In this document: positions 43,256 to 52,138 of the stretch, in pieces | Layout of the letters: each line of letters opens with the position of its first letter | Position numbering within the stretch: the stretch's first letter is position 1 | Source: Gammaproteobacteria bacterium | GTDB taxonomy: Bacteria > Pseudomonadota > Gammaproteobacteria > Steroidobacterales > Steroidobacteraceae | NCBI GenBank assembly: GCA_028293745.1 | Contig: JAQGOF010000138.1 | Location: forward strand, 1 to 64,000 | Direction: 5' to 3' | DNA: 64,000 bases | Program-made: the position numbers and the translations under genes | The notes under the pieces: model-generated | The model's database searches: none | What the model was told of the DNA's origin: nothing | Seen by the model: only the letters and a program-made list of their open reading frames with translations

Positions 43256-44447
43256 AGTTAGCGTCTTTGAAGTTGGAGCTGCGTTGGTTACGGGTAACGT
43301 ACGGGCGCAGGGTCAGCCATTTGCGCGCGTAGTACTTCACGTAGAACTCCACCAGGTGTGAACGATCCGAGCGGTTCGCGAAGTTCGCAATTGCGAGCTG
43401 CCCTTGGATGGATTGATCGCTCAGCCGATAGTGCAGCCGGAACGAGAATTTGACATCCGGATCCCAGGTGATGCCCGCATCACCTCCCGTGCCTATCTCG
43501 GAATTCGCGCCGGCCACGTAGCTGTCCACTTCGCGGAACAGGCTGAGGTCTACGGCCGTCTTGACGGACAGGCGCCTGCGAAACCCGAGCGTCCCGGTCA
43601 GAGCCGACGTGTCTCCGACGACGCCGCCGAGCCCGGCGCTGCCAGCCGGAGCCTCCGCGGGGTTGAGGAGCGCATTGCTCCTTCGTGTGTAGCCAAGCTG
43701 CCCCTCGAACGAAGACAGGCCCGTTACAGCGTAGTCCGCAGTCAACTCTGCAGTGGTCTGGTGGTACTTGGTGGCTGCAACGATCTGGTGATAGGCGCCA
43801 TCGGTATATTCTACCCGCAGCCCGGCCGTCAGCTTGTTGATGCCGAGATAATTCAGGGAGGCAGCCGCGGCCTTTTCCCGCAACCCGAACTGGGGGTACA
43901 GCGGTAGCGGCGAATCCAGCTCATGCCATTTGGGTTGCAGATCGATGCGCCAGCTGGGCGTCGCGTGCAGTCGGAGCGTGGCGGTTGCCGTCCGGTCGTG
44001 CTGCACCTCGAGCTGGTCCGACAACGTATCGGCCAGTGACTGCATCTGGCGCTGGTCCTCGTACTCGAGCGAGCCGTCCACGAGCGCACTCAAGTGCCAG
44101 TCGAACTTACCGTCCAGCTTGTGCTCGTAGTGACTCAGCTCGCCAAAGCTGTTGTATTGGAATCGCTGGCCCTGGGCATCGAGCGTCAGGCGGTTGCGAT
44201 CCCACGCAAACCAGGTCTCCACCCCCAGCAGATAGCGCTCGATGGTGTCGCCCAGCCGGGTATTACCAGTCGCCGGGAACGGCGGCTCGCCCCCGGGCCG
44301 CGCGAAGACGTTCGAATTGTGCTCGAAACCTACTGTGGCGTAGGGAGTAAAGTCCGTCAGCGCCCATGCACGGGGTGCCAGGAGAAGCATTCCTGCACAG
44401 AGCGATGCCGTTGCGACGAAACGCCGCCGAATCACCTGATCATTCAC
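43209..44447 (-). CDS. EpsL-like outer-membrane beta-barrel of exopolysaccharide export
   Basis: 412 residues with a signal peptide ending ...PRAWA-L. The mature part is a run of alternating amphipathic strands with aromatic residues at strand ends, and the start FTPYATVGFEHNSNVFA is the hallmark opening of EpsL/exosortase-linked outer-membrane proteins. The C-terminus ends in a strand pattern compatible with BAM insertion, though ending LTARLQ rather than a terminal Phe. Probably the outer-membrane exit or scaffold for the polymer. Confidence 0.78.
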   Translation of the reverse strand: MNDQVIRRRFVATASLCAGMLLLAPRAWALTDFTPYATVGFEHNSNVFARPGGEPPFPATGNTRLGDTIERYLLGVETWFAWDRNRLTLDAQGQRFQYNSFGELSHYEHKLDGKFDWHLSALVDGSLEYEDQRQMQSLADTLSDQLEVQHDRTATATLRLHATPSWRIDLQPKWHELDSPLPLYPQFGLREKAAAASLNYLGINKLTAGLRVEYTDGAYHQIVAATKYHQTTAELTADYAVTGLSSFEGQLGYTRRSNALLNPAEAPAGSAGLGGVVGDTSALTGTLGFRRRLSVKTAVDLSLFREVDSYVAGANSEIGTGGDAGITWDPDVKFSFRLHYRLSDQSIQGQLAIANFANRSDRSHLVEFYVKYYARKWLTLRPYVTRNQRSSNFKDANFTATLVGVDLTARLQ

Positions 44448-44633
44448 TTGAACATTGTCCGGTTTGTTGTTGTAGGTGCAGGTTGCACGGCTCTCGTCGT
44501 TGCCAAAATGGTACGCGAGTGGGCCTACCCCCTCCCACGCCCGCGATCACACTCCTGAACTGTAACCGAGCCAGGATTTTTTCACATAATCACAAGTCGC
44601 AAATCCGCACCTCCGACACCTCGGGGCGCAGTG

Positions 44634-44676
44634 ATTGCATGATTTGCACAGCCGTGGTTCATGCAATTCTCCACGG
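44634..44676. repeat. nested inverted repeats, possible activator site
   Basis: ATTGCATGA (44634-44642) pairs with TCATGCAAT (44659-44667), and CCGTGG (44652-44657) pairs with CCACGG (44671-44676). Both sit 110-150 bases upstream of the sigma-54 promoter at 44782, where an enhancer-binding protein would be expected. Confidence 0.4.
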
Positions 44677-44781
44677 TCTGCAAGGTTCCCGTAATGCACT
44701 TAGACCAAAGTCGGGCATAAGCTGCTGATCAGCCAAAGCCTCCGCCCTGCACCGCGGTGCGTGACCCGGCAAATGTGTGAC

Positions 44782-44798
44782 GCGGCACGCGAATTGCA
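44782..44798 (+). promoter_or_regulatory. sigma-54 promoter of the second initiating transferase
   Basis: GCGGCACGCGAATTGCA: GG at 44784-44785 and GC at 44796-44797, 10 bases between. It departs from TGGCACG-N4-TTGCW only at the first T. Predicted start is near 44809, giving a leader of about 200 bases. Confidence 0.65.
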
Positions 44799-44934
44799 TA
44801 CTCGGAAGCACAGGAAGGCTGGGGTACGGTGTTAAGATCAACAGTGCTCTGTCGCGTACTCCAACAATGAACCGATGCGACAATGGAACCAACTACGATC
44901 TCGTGCCTATTCCCATTGGCCCGCCGGCGCGTGG

Positions 44935-44950
44935 GTTGACAACTGTCAAC
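44935..44950. repeat. 16-base palindrome in the leader of the second transferase
   Basis: GTTGACAACTGTCAAC: 7-base arms GTTGACA/TGTCAAC around a 2-base centre, 60 bases before the GTG start. Likely an operator or an mRNA hairpin downstream of the sigma-54 start. Confidence 0.45.
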
Positions 44951-45010
44951 GACGCGCTCCTGCCATAGCGTAATTTAACCTCACACTCGTTTCTGCAGGG
45001 AGAAAAACAA

Positions 45011-46444
45011 GTGGCTGCGGTCGTTGGATCAGTCGGCGGTTCGGTCCCAGGTTCGGGCACACAGAAGCGCGTAGGTTTTGGCAGCGTAGAGCCCGCGCTT
45101 CTCGCCGCCTTGAAGCAACTCGAGCCGCTCGTCGCGGTATTCACCATGACTTTGTCAGCGCTTTGCTTTGGCGTACCTTTCACACCGGCGATCGGCGCGG
45201 TCGCGGTCCTGACATTCGTCATCTCAGGACGTGTCTTTGGACGCGCACACCGCGACGATGAGCTGAACGGGAAGGCACGCACGACGATCCTCGGTCGGAT
45301 CATTCTCGAGTGGCTGGCCGTCATATCCATCCTGTTGCTGGCTGGTTTCGCATTCAAGGTCACCGCGCAGTTCTCCCGGCTCATGATGCTGACGTGGTTT
45401 GCCGCGACCCCCATGGCACTGTATGGCGCACATGCCGCCCGCCTGCGGGCCCGCTGGCTGGTCTCGAACAGTGATCTGGCACCGAGCTACCTGATCATCG
45501 GCGCCAATAGTGTCGGCTTCGAGCTGTACCGCCGCCTGCCGCCGAAGGGATTTCTGGGCTTCTTTGATTTTCGCAGCGCCGACCGATTGCCTGATACCAT
45601 TGATCCGGGATACCTGCTGGGACACTGCAAGGATGTGGCGGAGTTCGCAAGGACACACGGCGTGACTGCTATCTACATAGCGCTGCCGCTCAGCAACGTA
45701 CCGCGTATCGGTGAGATGGTACGCGAGCTTCGCGACACCACCGCCTCCATCTACTTCGTACCTGATGTGTTTGCTTTCGACCTCGTTCAGGGACGGCTGG
45801 TCGAAATCAACGGCATGCCCGCCATCTCGGTGTGCGACACGCCGTTTCACGGCATGGATGCAGTCATGAAACGGGCGACCGACCTCGTGCTCGCAAGCCT
45901 CGCCATGCTGCTGCTGGCGCCCCTGCTGGTTCTGATCGCCGCCGCAGTCAAGTTGACGTCCGCCGGGCCCATACTATTTCGCCAGCGCCGCTACGGTCTC
46001 AATGGCGAAGAGATCATGATCTACAAGTTCCGCAGCATGACCGTGTGCGAGGATGGCGACGTCGTCAACCAGGCGACCCGGCAGGATCTGCGGGTGACAT
46101 CCCTCGGCAGGATCCTGCGCTCGACATCACTGGATGAGCTGCCACAACTGTTGAACGTGCTCGAAGGGAAGATGAGCGTGGTCGGCCCGCGGCCCCACGC
46201 CGTTGCACATAACGAGCTGTATCGCAAGCTCATCAACGGCTACATGATCAGGCACAAGGTGCGCCCCGGGATCACGGGACTCGCGCAGGTCAACGGCCTG
46301 CGCGGCGAAACGGAAACGGTGGAGAAGATGCGCGAACGCGTGCGCTTCGACCTGGATTATCTCAGTCACTGGTCACCGTGGCTGGACGTGAAGATCATTA
46401 TCAAGACGCTCTGGGTGATTGCGCGCGACCAGAACGCCTATTGA
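45011..46444 (+). CDS. undecaprenyl-phosphate hexose phosphotransferase (WcaJ-like), copy 2
   Basis: 477 residues from GTG 45011 with GGGAG upstream. It aligns almost without gaps to the protein at 32227, including the odd N-terminus MAAVVGSV and all catalytic blocks (RQRRYGLNGEEIMIYKFRSM, LRSTSLDELPQLLNVLEG, VRPGITGLAQVNG). By eye about four residues in five are identical, with most change in the membrane helices. First gene of a second EPS run with WecG-type and DPM1-type transferases. Both copies look active. A paralogue this close suggests recent duplication or differential regulation rather than a different sugar. Confidence 0.9.
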   Translation: MAAVVGSVGGSVPGSGTQKRVGFGSVEPALLAALKQLEPLVAVFTMTLSALCFGVPFTPAIGAVAVLTFVISGRVFGRAHRDDELNGKARTTILGRIILEWLAVISILLLAGFAFKVTAQFSRLMMLTWFAATPMALYGAHAARLRARWLVSNSDLAPSYLIIGANSVGFELYRRLPPKGFLGFFDFRSADRLPDTIDPGYLLGHCKDVAEFARTHGVTAIYIALPLSNVPRIGEMVRELRDTTASIYFVPDVFAFDLVQGRLVEINGMPAISVCDTPFHGMDAVMKRATDLVLASLAMLLLAPLLVLIAAAVKLTSAGPILFRQRRYGLNGEEIMIYKFRSMTVCEDGDVVNQATRQDLRVTSLGRILRSTSLDELPQLLNVLEGKMSVVGPRPHAVAHNELYRKLINGYMIRHKVRPGITGLAQVNGLRGETETVEKMRERVRFDLDYLSHWSPWLDVKIIIKTLWVIARDQNAY

Positions 46445-46581
46445 CGATAAGCGTGCCATTGTCAAGCGGGATTCGGTGCCAAGTGGCTGAATCTGCGGGA
46501 TGAAATTGTGAGACAGGTCCGGTTGTTATGTCAGAGTGTGAGCCCGGTGCCGACGCCGGTCACAGCTCATACAAACTCGTG

Positions 46582-46587
46582 TAGAAT
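46582..46587 (+). promoter_or_regulatory. possible sigma-70 -10 box
   Basis: TAGAAT 32 bases upstream of ATG 46619, with a weak -35 (GTCACA, 46559-46564) at 17-base spacing, in the 174-base gap between the second transferase and the WecG-type gene. Confidence 0.3.
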
Positions 46588-46618
46588 ATTGGCGACAGGC
46601 AAGGGATAATAATTACAC

Positions 46619-47584
46619 ATGGCGTGCAGGTCTCAACAGCGCGTCGCCCCGGAAGCGAACACTCAGGCAGTGAGTTGGAATGGGGGGCCGGAGTCAATAC
46701 AAGGGTCTGTCATGGCCGAGAATGTGTCTGGGAGTCAAAGTACCTACTCGCTCGCGCCCGCCTTGCGCCTTCCGAAAGTGAAGAGCGCCGCACCCAGCGC
46801 GTACGCTCAATCACTCGGTCTCACCGATACCGTCATCCTGCGCGAAGTGGTACACGTCATCGATGACTTCGGCCTGCCTGAATTCACAGCCGTCGCGTCC
46901 GGCTTCGGCTCCGAGCGCTACGGTTATGTGGTGACTCCCAACGTTGATCACCTCATTCGCTACTACGAAGATCCAACCTTCCGCGCGCAATACCGCGCCG
47001 CCGATTTCATCCTGATGGACAGCCGGTTCGCGGCCCGCCTGGTACGGCTCCTCAAGGGCGTGCGCCTGCCGATCTGCACGGGCTCCGATCTCACCGCGCG
47101 ACTGCTCGCGAACGTCGTGCAGCCTGCCGACCGCATCGTGATGATCGGCGGGACCGACGAGCAGGCGCAGCTGATCACCGCGAAGTACGGCCTGACGAAC
47201 CTGCGGCATCACAATCCGCCCATGGGCTTCATCAAGGAGCCCAGCGCGGTGGAGGAATGCCTGAGCTTCATCGAAAACGCGAGCCCGTTCCGATTCTGCT
47301 TCCTGGCCGTCGGATCTCCGCAGCAGGAAGCCATCGCGCAGGCCTTGCGTGCGCGCGCAACCGCGCGGGGCCTGGCACTGTGCATTGGTGCGTCCCTGAA
47401 TTTCATCACGGGCCACGAAAAGCGCGCGCCGCTGTGGATGCAGAAGATGGCTCTCGAGTGGCTGTTCAGGCTGCTGCAGAATCCAAAACGCCTCGCCCGC
47501 CGCTATCTCGTCAGGGGTCCGCGCATTTTTGCGCACCTGCGCCGCTCCAGAGTCGTCCTGCGCAAGGCCCCGATCGCCAGCTGA
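46619..47584 (+). CDS. WecG/TagA/CpsF family glycosyltransferase
   Basis: 321 residues from ATG 46619; ATG 46712 (MAENVSGSQ) is an alternative, since the first 31 residues look non-conserved. The family core is clear: VTPNVDHLIRYYED, DFILMDSRFAARLVR, TGSDLTARLL, and FLAVGSPQQEAIAQ near the C-terminus. These enzymes add an N-acetylhexosaminuronic or N-acetylmannosamine-type sugar to a lipid-linked acceptor on the inner-membrane face. It probably acts second, after the initiating transferase. Confidence 0.85.
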   Translation: MACRSQQRVAPEANTQAVSWNGGPESIQGSVMAENVSGSQSTYSLAPALRLPKVKSAAPSAYAQSLGLTDTVILREVVHVIDDFGLPEFTAVASGFGSERYGYVVTPNVDHLIRYYEDPTFRAQYRAADFILMDSRFAARLVRLLKGVRLPICTGSDLTARLLANVVQPADRIVMIGGTDEQAQLITAKYGLTNLRHHNPPMGFIKEPSAVEECLSFIENASPFRFCFLAVGSPQQEAIAQALRARATARGLALCIGASLNFITGHEKRAPLWMQKMALEWLFRLLQNPKRLARRYLVRGPRIFAHLRRSRVVLRKAPIAS

Positions 47585-47639
47585 ATATCCCTCCTGGCGG
47601 CCTCCTCCCAATACAATAGGCGGATGAAGGGAGGGGCCC

Positions 47640-48725
47640 ATGCCTGAGATCTCTATAGTCGTGCCTACGTTTTCCGAGGCGGAAAACATCGCTGAGTTGC
47701 ATGCCCGGCTGAGCGCCGTGCTCGGTTCCGAGAGCTGGGAGCTGATCTTCGTCGACGATGACTCGCCGGATGGCACGGCCAATCTCGCGCGCGAGCTCTC
47801 CAACAAGGACCAGCGGGTTCGTTGCATCCAGAGAATTGGACGCCGCGGACTGTCGACCGCCGTCGTGGAGGGAGCCCTCAGCTCGTCGGCGCCCTACGTT
47901 GCCGTGATGGATGCCGATCTGCAGCATGATGAGTCAATTCTGCCGGCCATGCTTCACGAGCTGCGCTCGCGAAACCTGGATATCGTGGTGGGCAGCCGGT
48001 ATGTCGCGGGCGGCGGCACCGGCAATTGGGATGAGAGCCGCAAGACCATCAGCCGGATTGCGGGCCGCATGGCCAAGGGATTGGTCCCCGAGGACCTGCA
48101 TGATCCCATGAGCGGCTTTTTTGCCGTGCGCTCCGAAGCGCTGCGGGATGCGGCACGCCGGCTATCGGGCTACGGCTACAAGATCCTGCTGGACCTGTTC
48201 GTCTCGGCGGGGCGGCCGTTGCGGTTCGCGGAAGTCCCCTACACTTTCAAGCCCCGCGTACACGGGCAGAGCAAGCTCGACTCACTCGTCGCGTGGGAAT
48301 ACCTGATGTTGCTGGTAGACAAGCGGATCGGCCACATCATCGCGCCGCGCCTGCTGTTCTTCCTGCTGGTGGGGGGCTCTGGCGTGGCGCTCCACTATCT
48401 CACCCTGAGCACGCTGTTCCTCGGGTTCCACGTGTCGTTCACGATTGCCCAACTCGCCGGCACCGTGCTCGCCATGACATCCAACTTCTTTCTGAACAAC
48501 CTGTTCACCTACCGTGACCAGCGCCTGCGCGGCATGAGGCTCGTGCGTGGACTGCTCAGTTTCTATGCGGTCTGCGGCATGGGCGCGCTGGCGAACATCG
48601 GCATCGCAGCTTATGCGTTCTCGGCGAATATCGAGTGGGCGCTGTCGGCGGCGGCCGGCATAGTCGTGGGGACGTTGTGGAATTATCTCGCCACGGCGCG
48701 CTTCACCTGGGGATCGCGTAAATAG
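47640..48725 (+). CDS. DPM1-like GT2 glycosyltransferase fused to GtrA-like membrane domain
   Basis: 361 residues. GT-A domain at 1-235 with ISIVVPTFSEAENI, FVDDDSPDGTA and VAVMDADLQHDE; then a GtrA domain of four helices (about 235-361, LLFFLLVGGSGVALHYL to FTW). This fusion makes and flips polyprenyl-phosphate-linked hexose used as donor for periplasmic side-chain glycosylation. A GAGGGG ribosome site precedes ATG 47640. Confidence 0.87.
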   Translation: MPEISIVVPTFSEAENIAELHARLSAVLGSESWELIFVDDDSPDGTANLARELSNKDQRVRCIQRIGRRGLSTAVVEGALSSSAPYVAVMDADLQHDESILPAMLHELRSRNLDIVVGSRYVAGGGTGNWDESRKTISRIAGRMAKGLVPEDLHDPMSGFFAVRSEALRDAARRLSGYGYKILLDLFVSAGRPLRFAEVPYTFKPRVHGQSKLDSLVAWEYLMLLVDKRIGHIIAPRLLFFLLVGGSGVALHYLTLSTLFLGFHVSFTIAQLAGTVLAMTSNFFLNNLFTYRDQRLRGMRLVRGLLSFYAVCGMGALANIGIAAYAFSANIEWALSAAAGIVVGTLWNYLATARFTWGSRK

Positions 48726-48728
48726 GCG

Positions 48729-49391
48729 ATGCCGCTGTTTCGCGATCTACGACCCGCGGCTCGCTGGCGTCTCGCCCTGCTGAGCATTTTGACGCTCGGG
48801 GTCGTGATTGCCGCGGGCGCTCCTACCCTGCGGCACTCACTGTTGCGATCCGCGGGGTGGGCGCTCGTCGCCGAGGACCCGCCCGCCAAAGCTGACATCA
48901 TCGTGATCTCCACGGATGCGCTGGGTGCCGGCATCCTGGAGGCCGCTGATCTCGTGCACGCCGGGTTCGCCAGGCGGATTGCCATATTCGATCGGCCGGC
49001 CACGCGCATCTCGCGCGAGTTCGCCCGCCGCGGCGTGCAGTCCCTCGATCTGAAGAACGTCTCCATCCAGCTTCTGCACGGGCTGGGCATCACGGACATT
49101 GCCGTGATCCCGCCGGTGGTCGGCACGGTGGACGAAGGCAAGGTGCTGCAGCAGTGGTGCGCTGCAAACTCCATCCATTCGATTCTATTTGTCAGTGTCG
49201 CCGATCACTCGCGACGCACCCGCCGTGTGTTGGATCGGGCCCTGATCCCGGGGGGGATCCGCGTCATGGTGCGCTATGCGCGCTATTCCGAATTCGATCC
49301 TGACTCCTGGTGGCAGACGCGGGGCGGCCAACGCACCCAGGCGGTCGAGTCGCAGAAGCTGCTGATGGATATCCTGCGCCACCCGTTGTAG
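48729..49391 (+). CDS. DUF218/YdcF-like membrane-anchored protein
   Basis: 220 residues, starting 3 bases after the previous stop. One N-terminal helix (WRLALLSILTLGVVIAAG), then EDPPAKADIIVIS, the usual opening of the DUF218 fold, with conserved charged residues further on. DUF218 proteins occur in envelope and polysaccharide loci; their activity is not settled. Last gene of the 45011-49391 run. Confidence 0.65.
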   Translation: MPLFRDLRPAARWRLALLSILTLGVVIAAGAPTLRHSLLRSAGWALVAEDPPAKADIIVISTDALGAGILEAADLVHAGFARRIAIFDRPATRISREFARRGVQSLDLKNVSIQLLHGLGITDIAVIPPVVGTVDEGKVLQQWCAANSIHSILFVSVADHSRRTRRVLDRALIPGGIRVMVRYARYSEFDPDSWWQTRGGQRTQAVESQKLLMDILRHPL

Positions 49392-49601
49392 ACAATCGTC
49401 TTAGGCAACAATGGGGCAACAATCGGATACAAATCATAAGAAGACTCAACCGGGTCAACTTTTCACGGTCGTGCGCGTCCAATCGAAGCGCAAGACCCGT
49501 TGTCTTGAATTTTGTCCCGGTGTGGTGATTGCGCCCGAGTTATTCACCCTCCCTGAGGCTCGGGCGCTGCCGCCTTTTCTCTTCAAGAGCACCGTTGGAA
49601 G

Positions 49602-49623
49602 CCGCCCGCAAGGGCGGTTTTTT
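49602..49623 (+). terminator. Rho-independent terminator
   Basis: CCGCCC-GCAA-GGGCGG followed by six T. It ends the plus-strand EPS run 210 bases after the DUF218 stop and lies just 1 base before the convergent rfbB stop. Confidence 0.85.
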
Positions 49624-49624
49624 C

Positions 49625-50671
49625 TCACAAGCTGCGCCACCACGACTCGTTGTCCACGTACCACGCGAAGGTGTCACGCAGCCCCTCGAGCAAGGTTACG
49701 CGCTGCGAGAACCCCAGCTCCTGCTCGATCCTGGCGCAGTCGATGGCGTAGCGGCGGTCATGGCCGGGCCGGTCCGTGACGAAGCGGATCAGGTCGGCGG
49801 CCGCATGCTGCGGACACTGCGGATAGCGGCCGCCCAGCTCCTCCCGGGACTCGAACACGCGTTCGGCAATCTCGCATAATGAGCGGACCAGCTGCAGGTT
49901 CTCCACTTCGGCGCGGCCCCCGATGTTGTAGACCTCGCCCACCTTGCCGTCCTGCAGGATGAGCTCGATGGCGCGGCAGTGGTCGCTCACGTGCAGCCAG
50001 TCGCGCACGTTGCGCCCGTCTCCGTAAATGGGTAGCGGGCGGCCATGCAGTATGTTGACGATGATCAGCGGGATCAGCTTCTCGGGAAAATGGTACGGCC
50101 CGTAGTTGTTGGAGCAGTTGCTGGTGGTGACTTGCAGCCCATAGGTGTGGTGATAGGCGCGGACCAGGTGGTCCGAGGCGGCCTTGCTCGCCGAGTAGGG
50201 TGAGTTGGGCGCGTAGGGAGTGGTTTCGCGAAACGGCGGGTCCTGCGGGCCGAGTGATCCATACACCTCGTCTGTCGAGACGTGGTGAAATCGATGATGA
50301 TCGACCACGCGCTCATCGAGCCAGACCTTGCGGGCCGACTCGAGAAGCGTGTGAGTACCGACCACGTTCGTTTCGATGAACGCGGCTGGTCCGCTGATCG
50401 AGCGGTCGACATGCGTCTCGGCGGCGAAGTGCACGATGGTGTCGATTCGTTCCTCGCGCAAGAGACTCGTCACCAGGGTCCCATCGCAGATGTTGCCGTG
50501 TACGAATCGAAACCCGGGTTGGCTCTCGAGGGGCGCGAGGCTCATCCGGTTGCCTGCATAGGTGAGCGCATCGAGAACGAGCAGGCGGTCGCCCGTGTGC
50601 CCGCGAAGCCAGTGATGCACGAAGTTGCATCCGATGAACCCGGCGCCACCGGTTACGAGCAGCCTACGCAT
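49625..50671 (-). CDS. rfbB: dTDP-glucose 4,6-dehydratase
   Basis: 348 residues, normal length. VTGGAGFIGCNF binds NAD; VHFAAETHVDRS, STDEVYGS and YSASKAASDHLVRAYHHTYG hold the catalytic Thr-Asp-Glu and Tyr/Lys; SNCSNNYGPYHFPEKLIP is family-typical. It converts dTDP-glucose to the 4-keto-6-deoxy sugar. Last gene of rfbACDB; its start overlaps rfbD by 8 bases. Confidence 0.95.
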   Translation of the reverse strand: MRRLLVTGGAGFIGCNFVHHWLRGHTGDRLLVLDALTYAGNRMSLAPLESQPGFRFVHGNICDGTLVTSLLREERIDTIVHFAAETHVDRSISGPAAFIETNVVGTHTLLESARKVWLDERVVDHHRFHHVSTDEVYGSLGPQDPPFRETTPYAPNSPYSASKAASDHLVRAYHHTYGLQVTTSNCSNNYGPYHFPEKLIPLIIVNILHGRPLPIYGDGRNVRDWLHVSDHCRAIELILQDGKVGEVYNIGGRAEVENLQLVRSLCEIAERVFESREELGGRYPQCPQHAAADLIRFVTDRPGHDRRYAIDCARIEQELGFSQRVTLLEGLRDTFAWYVDNESWWRSL

Positions 50672-51533
50672 TCGCCATCTCTGCGAGGACCGTGCGAAGG
50701 TTGTTACGCCAGTGGTGCGCGGACACGCTCAATTTCGCCAGCAACAATCTCTTGTCCAGAACGCTGTAACTGGGCCGCTTCGCGGGAGTTGGGTAGTCCT
50801 CCGTCGCGATTGCGTCCACGCGCACCCCGGCGGGAAGAAGTCCGATCACGGCCGCTTCTTCCGCTATGGCAACTGCGAAGTCATACCAGCTTGCAACGCC
50901 TGCATCGGTCCAATGGTAGGTGCCGCTCACGTCCGGGCGGGCAGCAAGCGCCCAGATCACCTCTGCCAGAGAATGGGCCGCTGTCGGCGTGCCGACCTGG
51001 TCCGCAACTACGCGCACGGCGCCCTTCGCTGCCATCACACGCAGCATGGTGCGGACGAAGTTGTTTCCTTCCGCCGCATAGACCCAGGCGGTTCGCAAAA
51101 TCACGGAGTTGTCCGGGATTGCCTGCCGGATCGCCTCCTCGCCTGCCTGCTTCGTTCTGCCGTAAGCGCTCTGAGGATTGGTGGCAGCATCCGTTGCGTA
51201 GGGCTTCGAAGCCAGTCCGTCAAACACGAAGTCTGTTGACAGATGCAGCAGGCGAGCGCCGGTCACGCGCGCGGCCAAGGCCAGATTGTGGGGCCCGGTG
51301 GTGTTGGCACGTTCTGCAACGTGCGGCTCACTTTCGGCCTTGTCCACGGCGGTGTAGGCGCCTGCGTTGATGATCAGGCCGGGGCGCTGAGACTGCATCG
51401 AGCTCATGACGGCTTGTGCGTCACCAATGTCCAGCTCCGCGCGCGACAGCCCGACAGCGCTCACCTGTGCAGGAACGCTTTTCAGCAGGGCACGTCCTAC
51501 TTGCCCACTTGCTCCGGTAATCACGACCTTCAT
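50664..51533 (-). CDS. rfbD: dTDP-4-dehydrorhamnose reductase
   Basis: 289 residues. VVITGASGQVGRAL binds NADPH; INAGAYTAVDKAES and LSTDFVFDG are RmlD motifs; YGRTKQAGEEAIRQ carries Tyr and Lys of the catalytic triad. Final step to dTDP-L-rhamnose. Separated from rfbC by 54 bases. Confidence 0.93.
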   Translation of the reverse strand: MKVVITGASGQVGRALLKSVPAQVSAVGLSRAELDIGDAQAVMSSMQSQRPGLIINAGAYTAVDKAESEPHVAERANTTGPHNLALAARVTGARLLHLSTDFVFDGLASKPYATDAATNPQSAYGRTKQAGEEAIRQAIPDNSVILRTAWVYAAEGNNFVRTMLRVMAAKGAVRVVADQVGTPTAAHSLAEVIWALAARPDVSGTYHWTDAGVASWYDFAVAIAEEAAVIGLLPAGVRVDAIATEDYPTPAKRPSYSVLDKRLLLAKLSVSAHHWRNNLRTVLAEMANA

Positions 51534-51587
51534 GGCAGTGCTCCGTTATGGCCCTTGATCCACGGACCGTCCATCATGGCCGTTGCA

Positions 51588-52136
51588 TCACGGATAGTAT
51601 TCCGAGTCGCGGAAGGGTTTCGCTCCCGTGTCGCGCGCCGACAGAATGGGCTGCACACCGGCCGGCAAGTGCCAGTCTATTTTCAGCTCGGCGTCGTTCC
51701 AGGCAATGGCGTGCTCGTCCTCGGGAGCGTAGAAATCTGTGCACTTGTACAGGAAGTGGGCTGACTCGCTGAGCACCACGAAGCCGTGCCCGAATCCGGG
51801 CGGAACCCACAGCATGTGATGGTTGTCCTGGGTCAGCTCGGCGCCCACCCATCTGCCGAAGGTGGGCGAGCTGCGCCTCAGATCCACGGCAACGTCGAAC
51901 ACGGCGCCCGTAACCACTCGCACCAACTTGCCCTGCGGCCTGCGCAACTGATAATGAATTCCGCGCAACACGTGACGGGCGGATAGGTTCTGGTTGTCCT
52001 GCCGGAACCGCAGCTCGAGACCGGCTGCGGCAAACTTGCGCTCCTCCCAGGACTCGAAGAAATGACCGCGCGCATCTCCGAAGATGCGCGGCCGGATCAA
52101 CACGACATCGGCTACGGCCGTGGGCTCGAATTCCAT
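51588..52136 (-). CDS. rfbC: dTDP-4-dehydrorhamnose 3,5-epimerase
   Basis: 182 residues from ATG 52136, 2 bases after the rfbA stop; the frame runs further upstream inside rfbA but without coding sense. DARGHFFESW, FRQDNQNLS, VLRGIHYQ (catalytic His), AVDLRRSSPTFGRW and WVPPGFGHGFVVLSE are standard RmlC motifs. Confidence 0.94.
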   Translation of the reverse strand: MEFEPTAVADVVLIRPRIFGDARGHFFESWEERKFAAAGLELRFRQDNQNLSARHVLRGIHYQLRRPQGKLVRVVTGAVFDVAVDLRRSSPTFGRWVGAELTQDNHHMLWVPPGFGHGFVVLSESAHFLYKCTDFYAPEDEHAIAWNDAELKIDWHLPAGVQPILSARDTGAKPFRDSEYYP

Positions 52137-52138
52137 CT

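Larger units (their letters stand above)
44448..45010. other. intergenic control region between epsL-like and second initiating transferase
   Basis: 563 bases, no gene. It contains nested inverted repeats at 44634-44676, a sigma-54 promoter at 44782-44798 and a perfect palindrome at 44935-44950, listed separately. AT content is higher than in the flanking genes around 44570-44600. Confidence 0.6.

Noticed and set aside
30578-49391. Exosortase/PEP-CTERM system
   Set aside because: EpsL-, EpsE- and EpsF-like genes suggested it, but no exosortase-type membrane protein and no PEP-CTERM tail is found in the window.
49411-49779. 122-codon frame over the terminator and rfbB end
   Set aside because: Reads through the terminator hairpin and antisense to rfbB; composition is not protein-like.
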